A stretch of 54,088 nt of DNA from F23-B02 sp045599385. GTDB lineage: Bacteria; Bacillota; Clostridia; Oscillospirales; Oscillospiraceae. Both the position numbers and the translations under genes were made by a program. The stretch covers positions 1-54,088 of the forward strand of contig JAZRVW010000044.1 in the NCBI GenBank assembly GCA_045599385.1. Reading direction: 5' to 3'. Below, one piece after another: positions 26,233-34,380 of the stretch (the stretch's first letter is position 1; each line of letters starts with the position of its first letter). Below the pieces are notes generated by a model. That model was given only the letters and a program-made list of their open reading frames with translations, did not search any database and had not been told where the DNA came from.

Positions 26233-26814
26233 TCAACGCTTTGCAATTACTTCGTCGATAAGGCCGTACTCCATAGCTTCTGCTGCGGACATGAAGTGGT
26301 CACGTTCACAATCTCGTTCTACGGTTTCAACCGGCTTGCCGGTGTTCTCGGCAAGAATACGGTTCAGATTACGCTTAATCTTAAGAATCTGTTCTGCCTG
26401 AATCTGAATATCGGTGCACTGGCCCTTGCTACCGCCGGAGGGCTGGTGAATCATGATTTCGGAATTAGGCAGTGCCTTACGCTTTCCCTTTGCGCCGCTT
26501 GACAGCAGGAACGCGCCCATTGATGCCGCCATGCCAATGCAGACTGTACATACATCGGGCTTAATATACTGCATGGTGTCGTAGATTGCCATACCTGCGG
26601 TAACGCTTCCGCCGGGGCTGTTGATGTAGAAGGTAATGTCTTTATCGGGGTCCTGAGCTTCAAGGTAAAGAAGCTGTGCCACGATAAGACTTGCGGTTGC
26701 GTCATTGACTTCCTCAGACAGCATTACAATTCTGTCATTGAGCAGTCTTGAAAAAATATCGTATGAACGCTCGCCGCGGCTTGTCTGTTCAACTACATAG
26801 GGTACTAAACTCAT
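26233..26814 (-). CDS. clpP: ClpP protease subunit
   Basis: A 193-residue serine peptidase that forms the 14-subunit barrel used by ClpX. The catalytic triad reads S98 (CIGMAASMGAF), H123 (MIHQPSGG) and D172 (ERDHFMSAAEA). The N-terminus LVPYVVEQTSRGERSYDIFS is typical. It lies 60 bases after tig and 59 before clpX, as in many Firmicutes. Confidence 0.97.
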   Translation of the reverse strand: MSLVPYVVEQTSRGERSYDIFSRLLNDRIVMLSEEVNDATASLIVAQLLYLEAQDPDKDITFYINSPGGSVTAGMAIYDTMQYIKPDVCTVCIGMAASMGAFLLSSGAKGKRKALPNSEIMIHQPSGGSKGQCTDIQIQAEQILKIKRNLNRILAENTGKPVETVERDCERDHFMSAAEAMEYGLIDEVIAKR

Positions 26815-26874
26815 ATTTGGTTCTCCTTTTCAAAATTGGCTTATCCAGGAGATCATATCCGAATAAAACTTTTA

Positions 26875-28155
26875 TTATTCAGCAGTTGCAGTCTCGATGA
26901 TGATTCTGCTTGCCTTTTCCTTAAGGAACTCGCTTCTGATGAAGCCGATTCCGAAGTGCTCGATAATATCTTCGGGCTTTGCGCCAACGGTCTGTGCAGC
27001 GCCCTGAACGTACTCAGCAAGCTCATCTTCATTAACTTCAAGCTTCTCCTCTGCAACAATTGCCTCGAACAGCATATCCTGCTTTACCTGAGCAATTGCG
27101 GAGGGACGAAGTGCGGTTTCCATGGTTTCGTCATCAACGCCCATAAGCTTGATGAGTTCTTCGGTGGAAATTTCCTTATCGTTAATGCCGAACTGTGCTG
27201 CATAGTTGCGGAGCATATCGTCCAGCTTTTCCATAATCATGGTCTCGGGAATCTCAACAACGAGGTTGTCGCATGCCTTTTCCATAACATCGCTGCGGAA
27301 CTTGGTGTCAACGCGGTCCTGCTCCTCAACGAGAAGGTCTTCGCGGAGGTCAGCCTTGTACTCATCAAGTGTGTCAAACTCGGAAACGTCCTGAGCGAAC
27401 TCGTCATCGAGCTCGGGAAGCTCTGCCATGGTAAGACCGTTGAGCTTTACCTTGAAAACAACTGCCTTGCCTGCAAGGTCTTCAACATAGTTCTCGGGGA
27501 AGGTAATGTCAAGGTCCTTCTCCTCGCCTATCTGCATGCCAACTACCTGCTCCTCAAAGCCGGGAACAAAGGTGTTGGAGCCGAGCTCAAGGCTGAAGCC
27601 CTCTGCCTTTCCGCCGTCAAATGCTTCGCCGTCGAGATAACCGTCAAAGTCGATGTTTGCGGTATCACCCATCTCTGCGGGACGGTCAACGTCGACCATG
27701 CGTGCATTGCGCTTGCGGACTTCCTCAATCTTTGCGTCGACCATTTCATCAGTGACAACTGCTTCTTCCTTCTTGACAACAATGTCTCTGTACTGGCCGA
27801 GTGTTACTTCGGGATAGAGCTCTACAGCAAAATCATAGGTCAGAACCTTCTCATCGCTGAGGTCTACATTAGTGATAGAGGGTCTGCCGATTATTTTAAT
27901 ACCGCTGTTTTCAATGCCAAAGCCGAATGCTTCGCCGCACAGGTCGTCTATTGCGTCCTGATAGAATGTATCTTCGCCGTACATATTCTCGATGATTGCA
28001 CGGGGTGCTTTGCCCTTGCGGAAACCGGGAACGCTGATGCTGCCCTTGGCCTTGTTGTATGCCTTGTTTACAGCAGCTTCAAATTCAGCTGCATCGATTT
28101 CTACCTGAAAGCTTGCGGTTTTGTCTTCTTTCTTTTCAATATTCTTGACTATCAT
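26875..28155 (-). CDS. tig: Trigger factor
   Basis: A 426-residue ribosome-bound chaperone with peptidyl-prolyl isomerase activity. The ribosome-binding loop GFRKGKAPR (about 44-52) is in the N-terminal domain, the FKBP-type domain (GDTANIDFDGYLDGEAFDGG) is central, and the C-terminal substrate cradle follows. It has its own promoter and an AGGAGG site. Confidence 0.96.
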   Translation of the reverse strand: MIVKNIEKKEDKTASFQVEIDAAEFEAAVNKAYNKAKGSISVPGFRKGKAPRAIIENMYGEDTFYQDAIDDLCGEAFGFGIENSGIKIIGRPSITNVDLSDEKVLTYDFAVELYPEVTLGQYRDIVVKKEEAVVTDEMVDAKIEEVRKRNARMVDVDRPAEMGDTANIDFDGYLDGEAFDGGKAEGFSLELGSNTFVPGFEEQVVGMQIGEEKDLDITFPENYVEDLAGKAVVFKVKLNGLTMAELPELDDEFAQDVSEFDTLDEYKADLREDLLVEEQDRVDTKFRSDVMEKACDNLVVEIPETMIMEKLDDMLRNYAAQFGINDKEISTEELIKLMGVDDETMETALRPSAIAQVKQDMLFEAIVAEEKLEVNEDELAEYVQGAAQTVGAKPEDIIEHFGIGFIRSEFLKEKASRIIIETATAE

Positions 28156-28197
28156 TGGTTAACTTCCTCCTAATAATGTTCATTCAAACACCACGAT

Positions 28198-28226
28198 ATC
28201 ATAACAGATAATACCGTTAAAAGCAA
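28198..28226 (-). promoter_or_regulatory. Promoter of tig
   Basis: TTGCTT, a 17-base spacer and TATGAT on the minus strand, 43 bases before the tig start. Confidence 0.62.
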
Positions 28227-28249
28227 TATTTTTTTATAAATATTGTAGG

Positions 28250-28936
28250 TTACACAAGTTTTTTAGGCTTGAAATGCAAATAGTCTGCGGAAACAAGTAT
28301 ATGTTCAGTTCCGTTACGCATTCCGTTAAATGCAAAAGCACAGCCTGCGCTGTGAATATGCCCGTAGCAGCAAAGCTCAACGCTGTATTTCTGCAGAAGC
28401 TCAAGGATTTCGGGACATTCATAACCCTGATATTTCGGGGGATAATGAAGAAAAACGAATTTACGTTTATCCCCTGCCGCTTTCAGCGACGCCTCAAGGC
28501 GCATGCACTCACGGTTCATTATCTTTTTGTCATGCTCACCGTTCTTGCTTTCCTCGTAAAACCAGCCGCGTGTACCGCATATCGCAATATCTTCATACTC
28601 AAAGCAGTTATTATGAAGAACATCAATTGTTTTTATTTCATGCTCATCAAAGAATTTTCTGGCTTTTGTGGCAGTTGTCCACCAGTAATCATGATTACCC
28701 TTGAGAATGATTTTTCTTCCGGGCAGACGGTCAATGAAAAGAAAATCCTCAAGTGCCTCGTCCATAGTCATTCCCCAGGTAATGTCCCCGCAGATAACCG
28801 TGAGATCGCCGTCAGTCAACGACGAAAATCCGTCTGAAATTTTTTCAACATAGTTTTCCCATCTTCCGCCGAAAACGTCCATGGGTTTTTCGGTTCCAAG
28901 TGAAAGATGCAGATCACCGATTGTATATAAGGACAT
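28250..28936 (-). CDS. Metallophosphoesterase (calcineurin-like)
   Basis: A 228-residue phosphoesterase. Metal ligands are visible in order: D8 and H10 in TIGDLHLSLG, D in CGDITWGM, N and H in LKGNHDYWW, H in FVFLHYPP and GHIH near the C-terminus. The substrate cannot be told. The gene stands alone, convergent with tig's operon side and divergent from the DUF1540 gene. Confidence 0.9.
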   Translation of the reverse strand: MSLYTIGDLHLSLGTEKPMDVFGGRWENYVEKISDGFSSLTDGDLTVICGDITWGMTMDEALEDFLFIDRLPGRKIILKGNHDYWWTTATKARKFFDEHEIKTIDVLHNNCFEYEDIAICGTRGWFYEESKNGEHDKKIMNRECMRLEASLKAAGDKRKFVFLHYPPKYQGYECPEILELLQKYSVELCCYGHIHSAGCAFAFNGMRNGTEHILVSADYLHFKPKKLV

Positions 28937-29012
28937 ATTGCCTCCGAATAAACAGAAACGAAATTACAGATACTATGTTTGCCACAAGCAAATATAAATG
29001 GAGGTAAAGACT

Positions 29013-29195
29013 ATGAGCGAATTTAACTTCGAGGACAGCAAAATTACCGGTGTGGGCTGCGATGTAACCAACTGCAAGTATAACACCCGTGACAGAAAGT
29101 GCTCCGCATCAAAAATCGAAGTGGAGAACGAAAAGGCATCCACCAAGGGTGAAACCTACTGCTCCACCTTCTGCCCCAGAGGCTGCTGGGATTAA
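29013..29195 (+). CDS. DUF1540 small cysteine-rich protein
   Basis: A 60-residue protein with six cysteines, C16, C21, C30, C50, C54 and C58, in the DUF1540 pattern (GVGCDVTNCKYN ... TYCSTFCPRGC). The start chosen is the ATG at 29013, which follows GGAGGT; an ATG at 28998 lies upstream of that site and is rejected. The family probably binds a metal, and is widespread and often highly expressed in Clostridia, but has no proven role. It is the only plus-strand gene in the first 37 kb. Confidence 0.9.
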   Translation: MSEFNFEDSKITGVGCDVTNCKYNTRDRKCSASKIEVENEKASTKGETYCSTFCPRGCWD

Positions 29196-29201
29196 TCCAT
29201 C

Positions 29202-29225
29202 AAAAACGGGAGAAATCCCGTTTTT
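29202..29225. terminator. Bidirectional terminator between DUF1540 gene and thrC
   Basis: AAAAACGGGA and TCCCGTTTTT with a GAAA loop. The A-tract and T-tract allow use on both strands for the two convergent genes. Confidence 0.9.
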
Positions 29226-29230
29226 ACATA

Positions 29231-30709
29231 TCAGTTAAGAAAGCTGTCAACAACCTCGATCATCTTTTCCTTCTCGCAAACACCGTTAAAGCGCTGTTCA
29301 CGCTTATCAAGATTGGCAAGAGGATAAGGCACCTTACGTCCGGTTGTTTCGGAAAGCTTTTCAATAAGCTCGGTGCCGCTTGCATTGCATTCGTTGCCAA
29401 GTGCGGAAAGCACGCTGTCGCAGAATTTGAAGGGGCTTGCGGTTGAAACAACGATAGTGGGCACAACGGGATTTGCCTTGCGGTAGTCCTCAACGACCTT
29501 GCAGGCTACGGCAGTGTGAGTATCAATAAGATAATCGTGCTCACGGTACATCTCGGCAATAAGCTGCTTTGTGCTTTCATCGTCGCAGAAGCCGCCCACG
29601 AAATTATCGGAAATCTCAGCCTTGATTTCATCGGAAACGGTGTAGCTTCCCTCGGCACTCAGGCTCTTCATGTAAGAGGCAACAAGTTCGTCATCTTCGC
29701 TGATGCAGTACAGCAGACGCTCAAGGTTGCTGGACACCAGAATGTCCATAGAGGGAGAAATTGTGCAGTGGAAGGGACGGTTCTTATTGTAAACACCGCT
29801 TTCAAAGAAGTCGGTCAGAACATTGTTCGCATTGGAAGCGCAAAGGAGCTTACCAACGGGAAGTCCCATCTTCTTTGCATACCAGCAGGCAAGAATATTG
29901 CCGAAATTACCCGTGGGAACCGCAAAATCAACAACATCACCCATGGCAATTTTGCCCGAATTAACATAGTCGCAGTAGGCGGAGAAATAGTAGGCAATCT
30001 GAGGAAGAAGTCTGCCCCAGTTAATAGAGTTTGCGGAGGAAAGGAAAAAGCCCTTCTCGGAAATTCTTTCGGCAAATTCCTTGTCTGAGAATATCTTCTT
30101 TACGCCGGTCTGTGCATCGTCAAAATTGCCGTAAACCGCTGATACGCCGACATTTTTGCCGCTCTGGGTAATCATCTGAAGCTTCTGAACGTCGGACACT
30201 CCGTTATGAGGGAAGAATACGAGAATCTTGGTATCCTCGACATCTGCAAAGCCCTCAAGAGCTGCCTTGCCCGTATCACCGCTGGTGGCAACAAGAATAC
30301 AAACCTTGCGCTCTTCGCCGCACTTTTTCAGAGATGCGGTGAGCAGATGGGGCAGCATCTGAAGCGCCATATCCTTAAAAGCGCAGGTAGGACCGTGCCA
30401 AAGCTCGAGAACGCCCGTATTGTCGTCGACAAAATGCACGGGGGCAATGGCTGCATCTTCAAAATTATCGCCGTAGGCCGCCTTTACAAAGCCCTCAAGC
30501 TCTTCCCTGCTGAACTCTTCAAGGTAGCGTGACATGATGTCAACAGCTCTGCCGCGATAGTCCATATCGCACATTGCTCTGATTTCATCTGCGCTGACTG
30601 CGGGTACGGATTCAGGTACAAAAAGTCCGCCATCGGCAGCAAGGCCCTTTGCAATTGCCTCTGCGGCAGAAACCTTGTAATTCTTATTTCTTGTGCTGAA
30701 GTACTGCAT
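29231..30709 (-). CDS. thrC: Threonine synthase
   Basis: A 492-residue PLP enzyme making threonine from O-phosphohomoserine. It starts MQYFSTRNKNYKVS; the PLP lysine is K112 in HGPTCAFKDMALQML; ATSGDTGKAALEGF and NFGNILACWYAKKMGLPVG bind substrate phosphate and cofactor. The length marks the longer (class II, E. coli/yeast-like) form. It sits two bases after yraN, at the end of the lepB-ylqF-rnhB-yraN run. No other threonine gene is near. Confidence 0.95.
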   Translation of the reverse strand: MQYFSTRNKNYKVSAAEAIAKGLAADGGLFVPESVPAVSADEIRAMCDMDYRGRAVDIMSRYLEEFSREELEGFVKAAYGDNFEDAAIAPVHFVDDNTGVLELWHGPTCAFKDMALQMLPHLLTASLKKCGEERKVCILVATSGDTGKAALEGFADVEDTKILVFFPHNGVSDVQKLQMITQSGKNVGVSAVYGNFDDAQTGVKKIFSDKEFAERISEKGFFLSSANSINWGRLLPQIAYYFSAYCDYVNSGKIAMGDVVDFAVPTGNFGNILACWYAKKMGLPVGKLLCASNANNVLTDFFESGVYNKNRPFHCTISPSMDILVSSNLERLLYCISEDDELVASYMKSLSAEGSYTVSDEIKAEISDNFVGGFCDDESTKQLIAEMYREHDYLIDTHTAVACKVVEDYRKANPVVPTIVVSTASPFKFCDSVLSALGNECNASGTELIEKLSETTGRKVPYPLANLDKREQRFNGVCEKEKMIEVVDSFLN

Positions 30710-30711
30710 AA

Positions 30712-31077
30712 TTACACCTCAAAAGCATTTTCTATATGGTTTATTGTAACGTGCCTGCTCTCAATTCCATCAGGCGCGTAAAGCTCTATTACATCAAAAC
30801 GCGGCTGCTTTTCGCATTCATGCTCCGACAACCAGATTTCAGCAGCGGTGATGATGCGGCGCTGCTTTGCGGCTGTGACAAATTCCTTCGCCTCACCGTG
30901 ACTGGCATCTTTTCGCAGCTTCACCTCTGCGAAAACGATATATTTTTTGTTTTCCGCAACAATATCAATCTCTCCCTGACGGTATTTACAGTTCATATCC
31001 GCAATTCTGTAACCGTGCAGTCTGAGATAGTTTGCCGCCTTCTTTTCTCCCCATGAGCCAAGATTTCTTGCGTCCAT
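30712..31077 (-). CDS. yraN: YraN family protein (UPF0102)
   Basis: A 121-residue protein with the restriction-endonuclease-like fold of UPF0102: LGSWGEKKAANYLRLHGYRI, the putative nuclease residues in QGEIDIVAENKKYIVFAEVK, and FDVIELYA. It is nearly always next to rnhB, as here (1-base overlap), and is thought to have a DNA processing role, unproven. Confidence 0.92.
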   Translation of the reverse strand: MDARNLGSWGEKKAANYLRLHGYRIADMNCKYRQGEIDIVAENKKYIVFAEVKLRKDASHGEAKEFVTAAKQRRIITAAEIWLSEHECEKQPRFDVIELYAPDGIESRHVTINHIENAFEV

Positions 31078-31676
31078 CAGTGCATCTTCCTCAAAAAGCT
31101 CATTCTGTGAATTTCGCAGGGGCCGTATTCACGAAGCGCCGCATAATGAAGCTTCGTACCGTAGCCCTTGTGCTGTTCAAAGTGATACTGCGGGTATTTT
31201 TCGGCCATTTCAAGCATATAGCGGTCACGTGTAACCTTTGCGAGAATTGAGGCTGCGGCGATATCGGCGCATTTTGCGTCACCCTTTATGACGCAGCGAC
31301 TGGGATATTCGATTGCGCTGTTGCGGTTGCCGTCAATCAGCGCAAGCTCCGGAGCAGGCTCAAGCCTGGCAATCGCTCTGTTCATGGCAAGCATTGAGGC
31401 GTTGAGTATGTTCAGTTCCTCAATTTCTTCAACGGTCGCAAAGGCAATGCCGTAGCTGACCGCCTTGTCAACAATTACATCAAACAGCGCTTCCCTGCGT
31501 TTTTCCGAGAGTTTTTTTGAGTCATTCAGACCTTCAATTTCGCAGTTTCTCGGCAAAATAACGGCGGCGGCACAAACCGGACCGGCAAGCGGACCTCTGC
31601 CTGCCTCATCAACGCCGCAGATAAGCTTAACACCGCCGTCATATATCTCGTTTTCAATAACCCAGAGTTCGTTCAT
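31077..31676 (-). CDS. rnhB: Ribonuclease HII
   Basis: A 199-residue enzyme that cuts the RNA strand of RNA-DNA hybrids and single ribonucleotides in DNA. The Asp-Glu pair is in CGVDEAGRGPLAGP (22-23), another Asp in LALIDGNRN, and DIAAASILAKVTRDR is typical. It overlaps ylqF by 4 bases and yraN by 1. Confidence 0.96.
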   Translation of the reverse strand: MNELWVIENEIYDGGVKLICGVDEAGRGPLAGPVCAAAVILPRNCEIEGLNDSKKLSEKRREALFDVIVDKAVSYGIAFATVEEIEELNILNASMLAMNRAIARLEPAPELALIDGNRNSAIEYPSRCVIKGDAKCADIAAASILAKVTRDRYMLEMAEKYPQYHFEQHKGYGTKLHYAALREYGPCEIHRMSFLRKMH

Positions 31677-32545
31677 TCAGGCTTCTCCAGACTGATTCTT
31701 CCGAGCTTACCGTCATGGTATTCTCCCAGAAGGGTATTCGCCATGCGCTCAATGTCATATTCGCCGCGGGATACCAGAAAACCGCGCTTTTTTGCCGCTT
31801 CCTCAAGAAGCTCAAAACCGTTCATTTCAGGATCGGGCTCGAATTTATAACGGGCCTTTACCGCTTCGGGATACATTCTGCAAAGGCGCAGCATAAAGTT
31901 TGCCGCAAGGGTTTCCTTGTCCAGAACATCAGACTTGATGGCGTTTGTGATAGCAAGCATCTCGCCGACCTCCTGGGAATCGAACTTAGGCCACAGAATG
32001 CCCGGAGTGTCAAGCAGGTCAAGCCCCTGGTCAATATTAATCCACTGCTTGCCGCGGGTTACGCCGGGCTTATCGCCCGCAATTGCCGCCTTGCGCTTTG
32101 CAACCTTGTTGATAAAGGTTGATTTTCCTACGTTTGGAATGCCGAGAATCATAACCTTGAGCGGACGGTTCACCTGACCTTTTGCGGCATAGGCTTCGAT
32201 TTTTTCTTTAAGAACTTCCCTCACCGCATGGTTGAACTGGTTTACGCCCTTGCCGCTTTTTGCATCGGTTTCAAGTATTTTTATGCCCTGCGCTTCAAAA
32301 TATTTTCGCCACTGGGCCGTAACTGCCGGGTCTGCAAGGTCGGTTCTGTTGAGAATAACAAGTCTGGGTTTTCCTGCCGCAAGTCTGTCAATATCGGGGT
32401 TGCGGCTTGCATTGGGTATTCTTGCGTCCAGTATTTCACACACGGCATCAACAAGCTTAAGGTTTTCCTCAATCATGCGCTGAGCCTTGGTCATGTGGCC
32501 GGGAAACCACTGGATATTCATTTTTTCAAAGCTTGCTTCAGACAT
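31673..32545 (-). CDS. ylqF: Ribosome biogenesis GTPase YlqF/RbgA
   Basis: A 290-residue circularly permuted GTPase for late 50S assembly. The G motifs come in permuted order: NRTD (G4), SGKG (G5), GIPNVGKS (G1), then DTPG (G3). It begins with NIQWFPGHMTKAQRMI, the family signature. The ATG at 32545 follows GGTGA; an internal ATG at 32521 would give the commoner N-terminus but has a poorer site. Confidence 0.95.
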   Translation of the reverse strand: MSEASFEKMNIQWFPGHMTKAQRMIEENLKLVDAVCEILDARIPNASRNPDIDRLAAGKPRLVILNRTDLADPAVTAQWRKYFEAQGIKILETDAKSGKGVNQFNHAVREVLKEKIEAYAAKGQVNRPLKVMILGIPNVGKSTFINKVAKRKAAIAGDKPGVTRGKQWINIDQGLDLLDTPGILWPKFDSQEVGEMLAITNAIKSDVLDKETLAANFMLRLCRMYPEAVKARYKFEPDPEMNGFELLEEAAKKRGFLVSRGEYDIERMANTLLGEYHDGKLGRISLEKPE

Positions 32546-32547
32546 AA

Positions 32548-33117
32548 TTATTCACCGTATGGGCTTCCGATTCTGTCAAGCGGGAACGCAACAAACAGCA
32601 CCTTGCCGATAATAAGGCGCTCGTCCACCATGCCGATTTCGGCTTTACGGCTGTCGGTTGAATTATTGCGATTGTCGCCCATAACAAACACGCAGCCCTC
32701 GGGAACGGTCATCTTTCCGGGAAAATCAAGCTGATTGATGGTGGGTGCCGCAATATAAGGCTCATCAAGCACCTTGCCGTCAACCTTTACAATGCCCTTG
32801 TTGAAGTCGATTTCCACAGTCTGACCCTCGGTTGCGATTACACGTTTTACGAGTGCTTCGGGCTTGTAATCATCTTTACGGAAAATTACAATATCACCCG
32901 CCTTGGGCTTGTAGAAAAGGTCAGAGACAATCATCTTGTCCCCGTCTTCAAGCGTGGGGTTCATGGACGGTCCGACGACGTCAACAATGCGTACAAAGAA
33001 GGTGAACACAATCACGCAGATAATAACTGCAATAATGATGGACTCAATCCATTCATATATTTCACCGCGAACGGATACATTCTTTTCGGCTTCGGCTTTA
33101 ACTTTTTTACTGCTCAT
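32548..33117 (-). CDS. lepB: Signal peptidase I
   Basis: A 189-residue membrane protease that removes signal peptides. One N-terminal helix (IESIIIAVIICVIVFTFFV) anchors it; the catalytic Ser is S51 in VVGPSMNPTLEDGD and the Lys is K91 in VKRVIATEGQ; GDNRNNSTDSR is the conserved box E. It has its own promoter in the gap after the rplS terminator and leads ylqF-rnhB-yraN-thrC. Confidence 0.96.
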   Translation of the reverse strand: MSSKKVKAEAEKNVSVRGEIYEWIESIIIAVIICVIVFTFFVRIVDVVGPSMNPTLEDGDKMIVSDLFYKPKAGDIVIFRKDDYKPEALVKRVIATEGQTVEIDFNKGIVKVDGKVLDEPYIAAPTINQLDFPGKMTVPEGCVFVMGDNRNNSTDSRKAEIGMVDERLIIGKVLFVAFPLDRIGSPYGE

Positions 33118-33153
33118 TGTTATACCTCATATCTGAATATGATTTATCATCAT

Positions 33154-33183
33154 ATTATACACGATAACAACATAATTAGGCAA
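33154..33183 (-). promoter_or_regulatory. Promoter of the lepB operon
   Basis: TTGCCT, an 18-base spacer and a perfect TATAAT on the minus strand. The -35 box begins one base after the U-tract of the rplS terminator. Confidence 0.75.
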
Positions 33184-33184
33184 C

Positions 33185-33213
33185 AAAAAAAGAGGCCATC
33201 GGCCTCTTTTTTT
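33185..33213 (-). terminator. Terminator of rplS
   Basis: Perfect 13-bp repeat AAAAAAAGAGGCC / GGCCTCTTTTTTT with a 3-base loop, 24 bases after the rplS stop, followed by seven T on the minus strand. Confidence 0.95.
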
Positions 33214-33237
33214 GACATAGAAACAGGTTTTGAGCGA

Positions 33238-33579
33238 TTACAGACGCTCCTTAACCTTTGCAGCCTTACCAACGCGGTCACGCAGGTAGTAAAGCTTTGC
33301 ACGACGTACCTTGCCCTTGCGCACGGTTTCAACGGAAACGATGGAGGGAGAGTGTACGGGGAAGACCTTCTCACAGCCTACGCCGTAGGAAATACGACGA
33401 ACGGTGATGGTCTCATTGATGCCGCCATGCTTCTTGGCAATGATGGTGCCTTCAAAAGCCTGGGTGCGCTCGCGGCTGCCTTCCTTTACGCGTACGGTGA
33501 TAAGCACGGTATCGCCGACGTTGAGCTCGGGCAGTTCGGGCTTCATGTACTGTTCGCTGAGAATTTTGACCAGATCCAT
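33238..33579 (-). CDS. rplS: 50S ribosomal protein L19
   Basis: A 113-residue protein at the 30S-50S interface. It shows GDTVLITVRVKEGSRERTQ, FEGTIIAKKHGGINETITVR and RRAKLYYLRDRVGKAAKVKE, all characteristic. It has its own promoter, a structured leader and a strong terminator, so here it is a single-gene unit rather than part of a rimM-trmD-rplS operon. Confidence 0.98.
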   Translation of the reverse strand: MDLVKILSEQYMKPELPELNVGDTVLITVRVKEGSRERTQAFEGTIIAKKHGGINETITVRRISYGVGCEKVFPVHSPSIVSVETVRKGKVRRAKLYYLRDRVGKAAKVKERL

Positions 33580-33684
33580 AATCTAATCCTTCCTTTTTCA
33601 TTAAGGCGTTCTTACCGTTGGGCGCATCGGGCCTCGGCAGCGGACCGCTTGATAGCTTACGGGCATATCCGCGCAAGCTTAAGT
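33580..33684 (-). promoter_or_regulatory. Structured leader of rplS (candidate L19 autoregulatory leader)
   Basis: About 100 GC-rich bases lie between the rplS -10 box and its ATG, in a genome whose other leaders are short and AT-rich. Pairing segments are visible, for example AGCTT with AAGCT around GCGCGGATATGCCCGT, and CGG with CCG further on. An L19 leader family is known in Firmicutes. I could not fold it fully by eye, so the match is inferred from position, length and composition. Confidence 0.4.
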
Positions 33685-33713
33685 AATATACCACATTATT
33701 CCTTGTAAATCAA
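33685..33713 (-). promoter_or_regulatory. Promoter of rplS
   Basis: TTGATT, a 17-base spacer and TATATT on the minus strand, 106 bases before the rplS start. Confidence 0.7.
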
Positions 33714-33720
33714 GCACTTT

Positions 33721-34380
33721 TTAGCGGAAAATGCTCATATTTTCATCAAAAATCTCAAGTCTTCTGAATTTTGCAAAATCCGGTGCAAATTCGGGCTTGA
33801 GCTGACGCAAAGCTTCAGCAAAAAGGTCTGGATTGAGCGTGGGTTCCTGCGCTGAAATTACAGCTTCAATATAAACATCGTTACCGCATACGGAAAATTC
33901 AATTTCCTTTATGGCAGACTTGACGTCACTTTCCCCTACGCCACTCTTTGTTTTCTTCTGAATTACAATGCTGTCCCTTTCAAAAAACTCTACCAGTAAA
34001 GGAAGCATTTCTTCGGCATTTCTGTCGTCATATTCAAAACGCCCCTCAATTTTCAGCCACTTGAGTTCCTTTACCTTGCGCTCGGACTCATAAACCTCAA
34101 TTGCCTCTATTCCTTCGGGAAGCTGTTTTTTAAGTCTTTCCAGAAGCTCAGCAGGCTCCATGCTTTCTGTTAGCTTAAAGTCAAGGATTTCGCATACACT
34201 CTCGGCACCTACGGAAAGCGGAAGCGCAATTGAAATATTGGGGTGGGGATTAAAGCCTTCGGAATACTTCAGACTGCAGTCTGCTCGCTTAAACGCACGG
34301 GTAAGCGTGCGCATTAGGTCAAGGTGGGAAATATAAACGGCTCTGCCGGTCTTTGAAAAAAGTAATCTCAGTTTATCCAT
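33721..34380 (-). CDS. TIGR03936/DUF2344 radical-SAM-associated protein
   Basis: A 219-residue protein beginning MDKLRLLFSKTGRAVYISHLD, with SLKYSEGFNPHPNISIALPL, the signature of the DUF2344 family. It has no radical SAM motif of its own and always goes with the TIGR03960 radical SAM protein, here directly upstream with an 8-base overlap; in some bacteria both are fused. The pair is thought to modify an RNA or ribosomal target, unproven. ATG 34378-34380 is taken as start; a GTG one codon earlier is also possible. Confidence 0.9.
   Translation of the reverse strand: MDKLRLLFSKTGRAVYISHLDLMRTLTRAFKRADCSLKYSEGFNPHPNISIALPLSVGAESVCEILDFKLTESMEPAELLERLKKQLPEGIEAIEVYESERKVKELKWLKIEGRFEYDDRNAEEMLPLLVEFFERDSIVIQKKTKSGVGESDVKSAIKEIEFSVCGNDVYIEAVISAQEPTLNPDLFAEALRQLKPEFAPDFAKFRRLEIFDENMSIFR

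Noticed and set aside
26836..28173. 445-codon open frame on the plus strand opposite tig
   Set aside because: It mirrors the trigger factor gene in a complementary frame, has no ribosome binding site, and its cysteine/leucine-rich product resembles no protein. The trigger factor motifs are unmistakable.
29013..29195. Metallothionein
   Set aside because: Six cysteines in the DUF1540 spacing, without the dense CxC pattern of metallothioneins.
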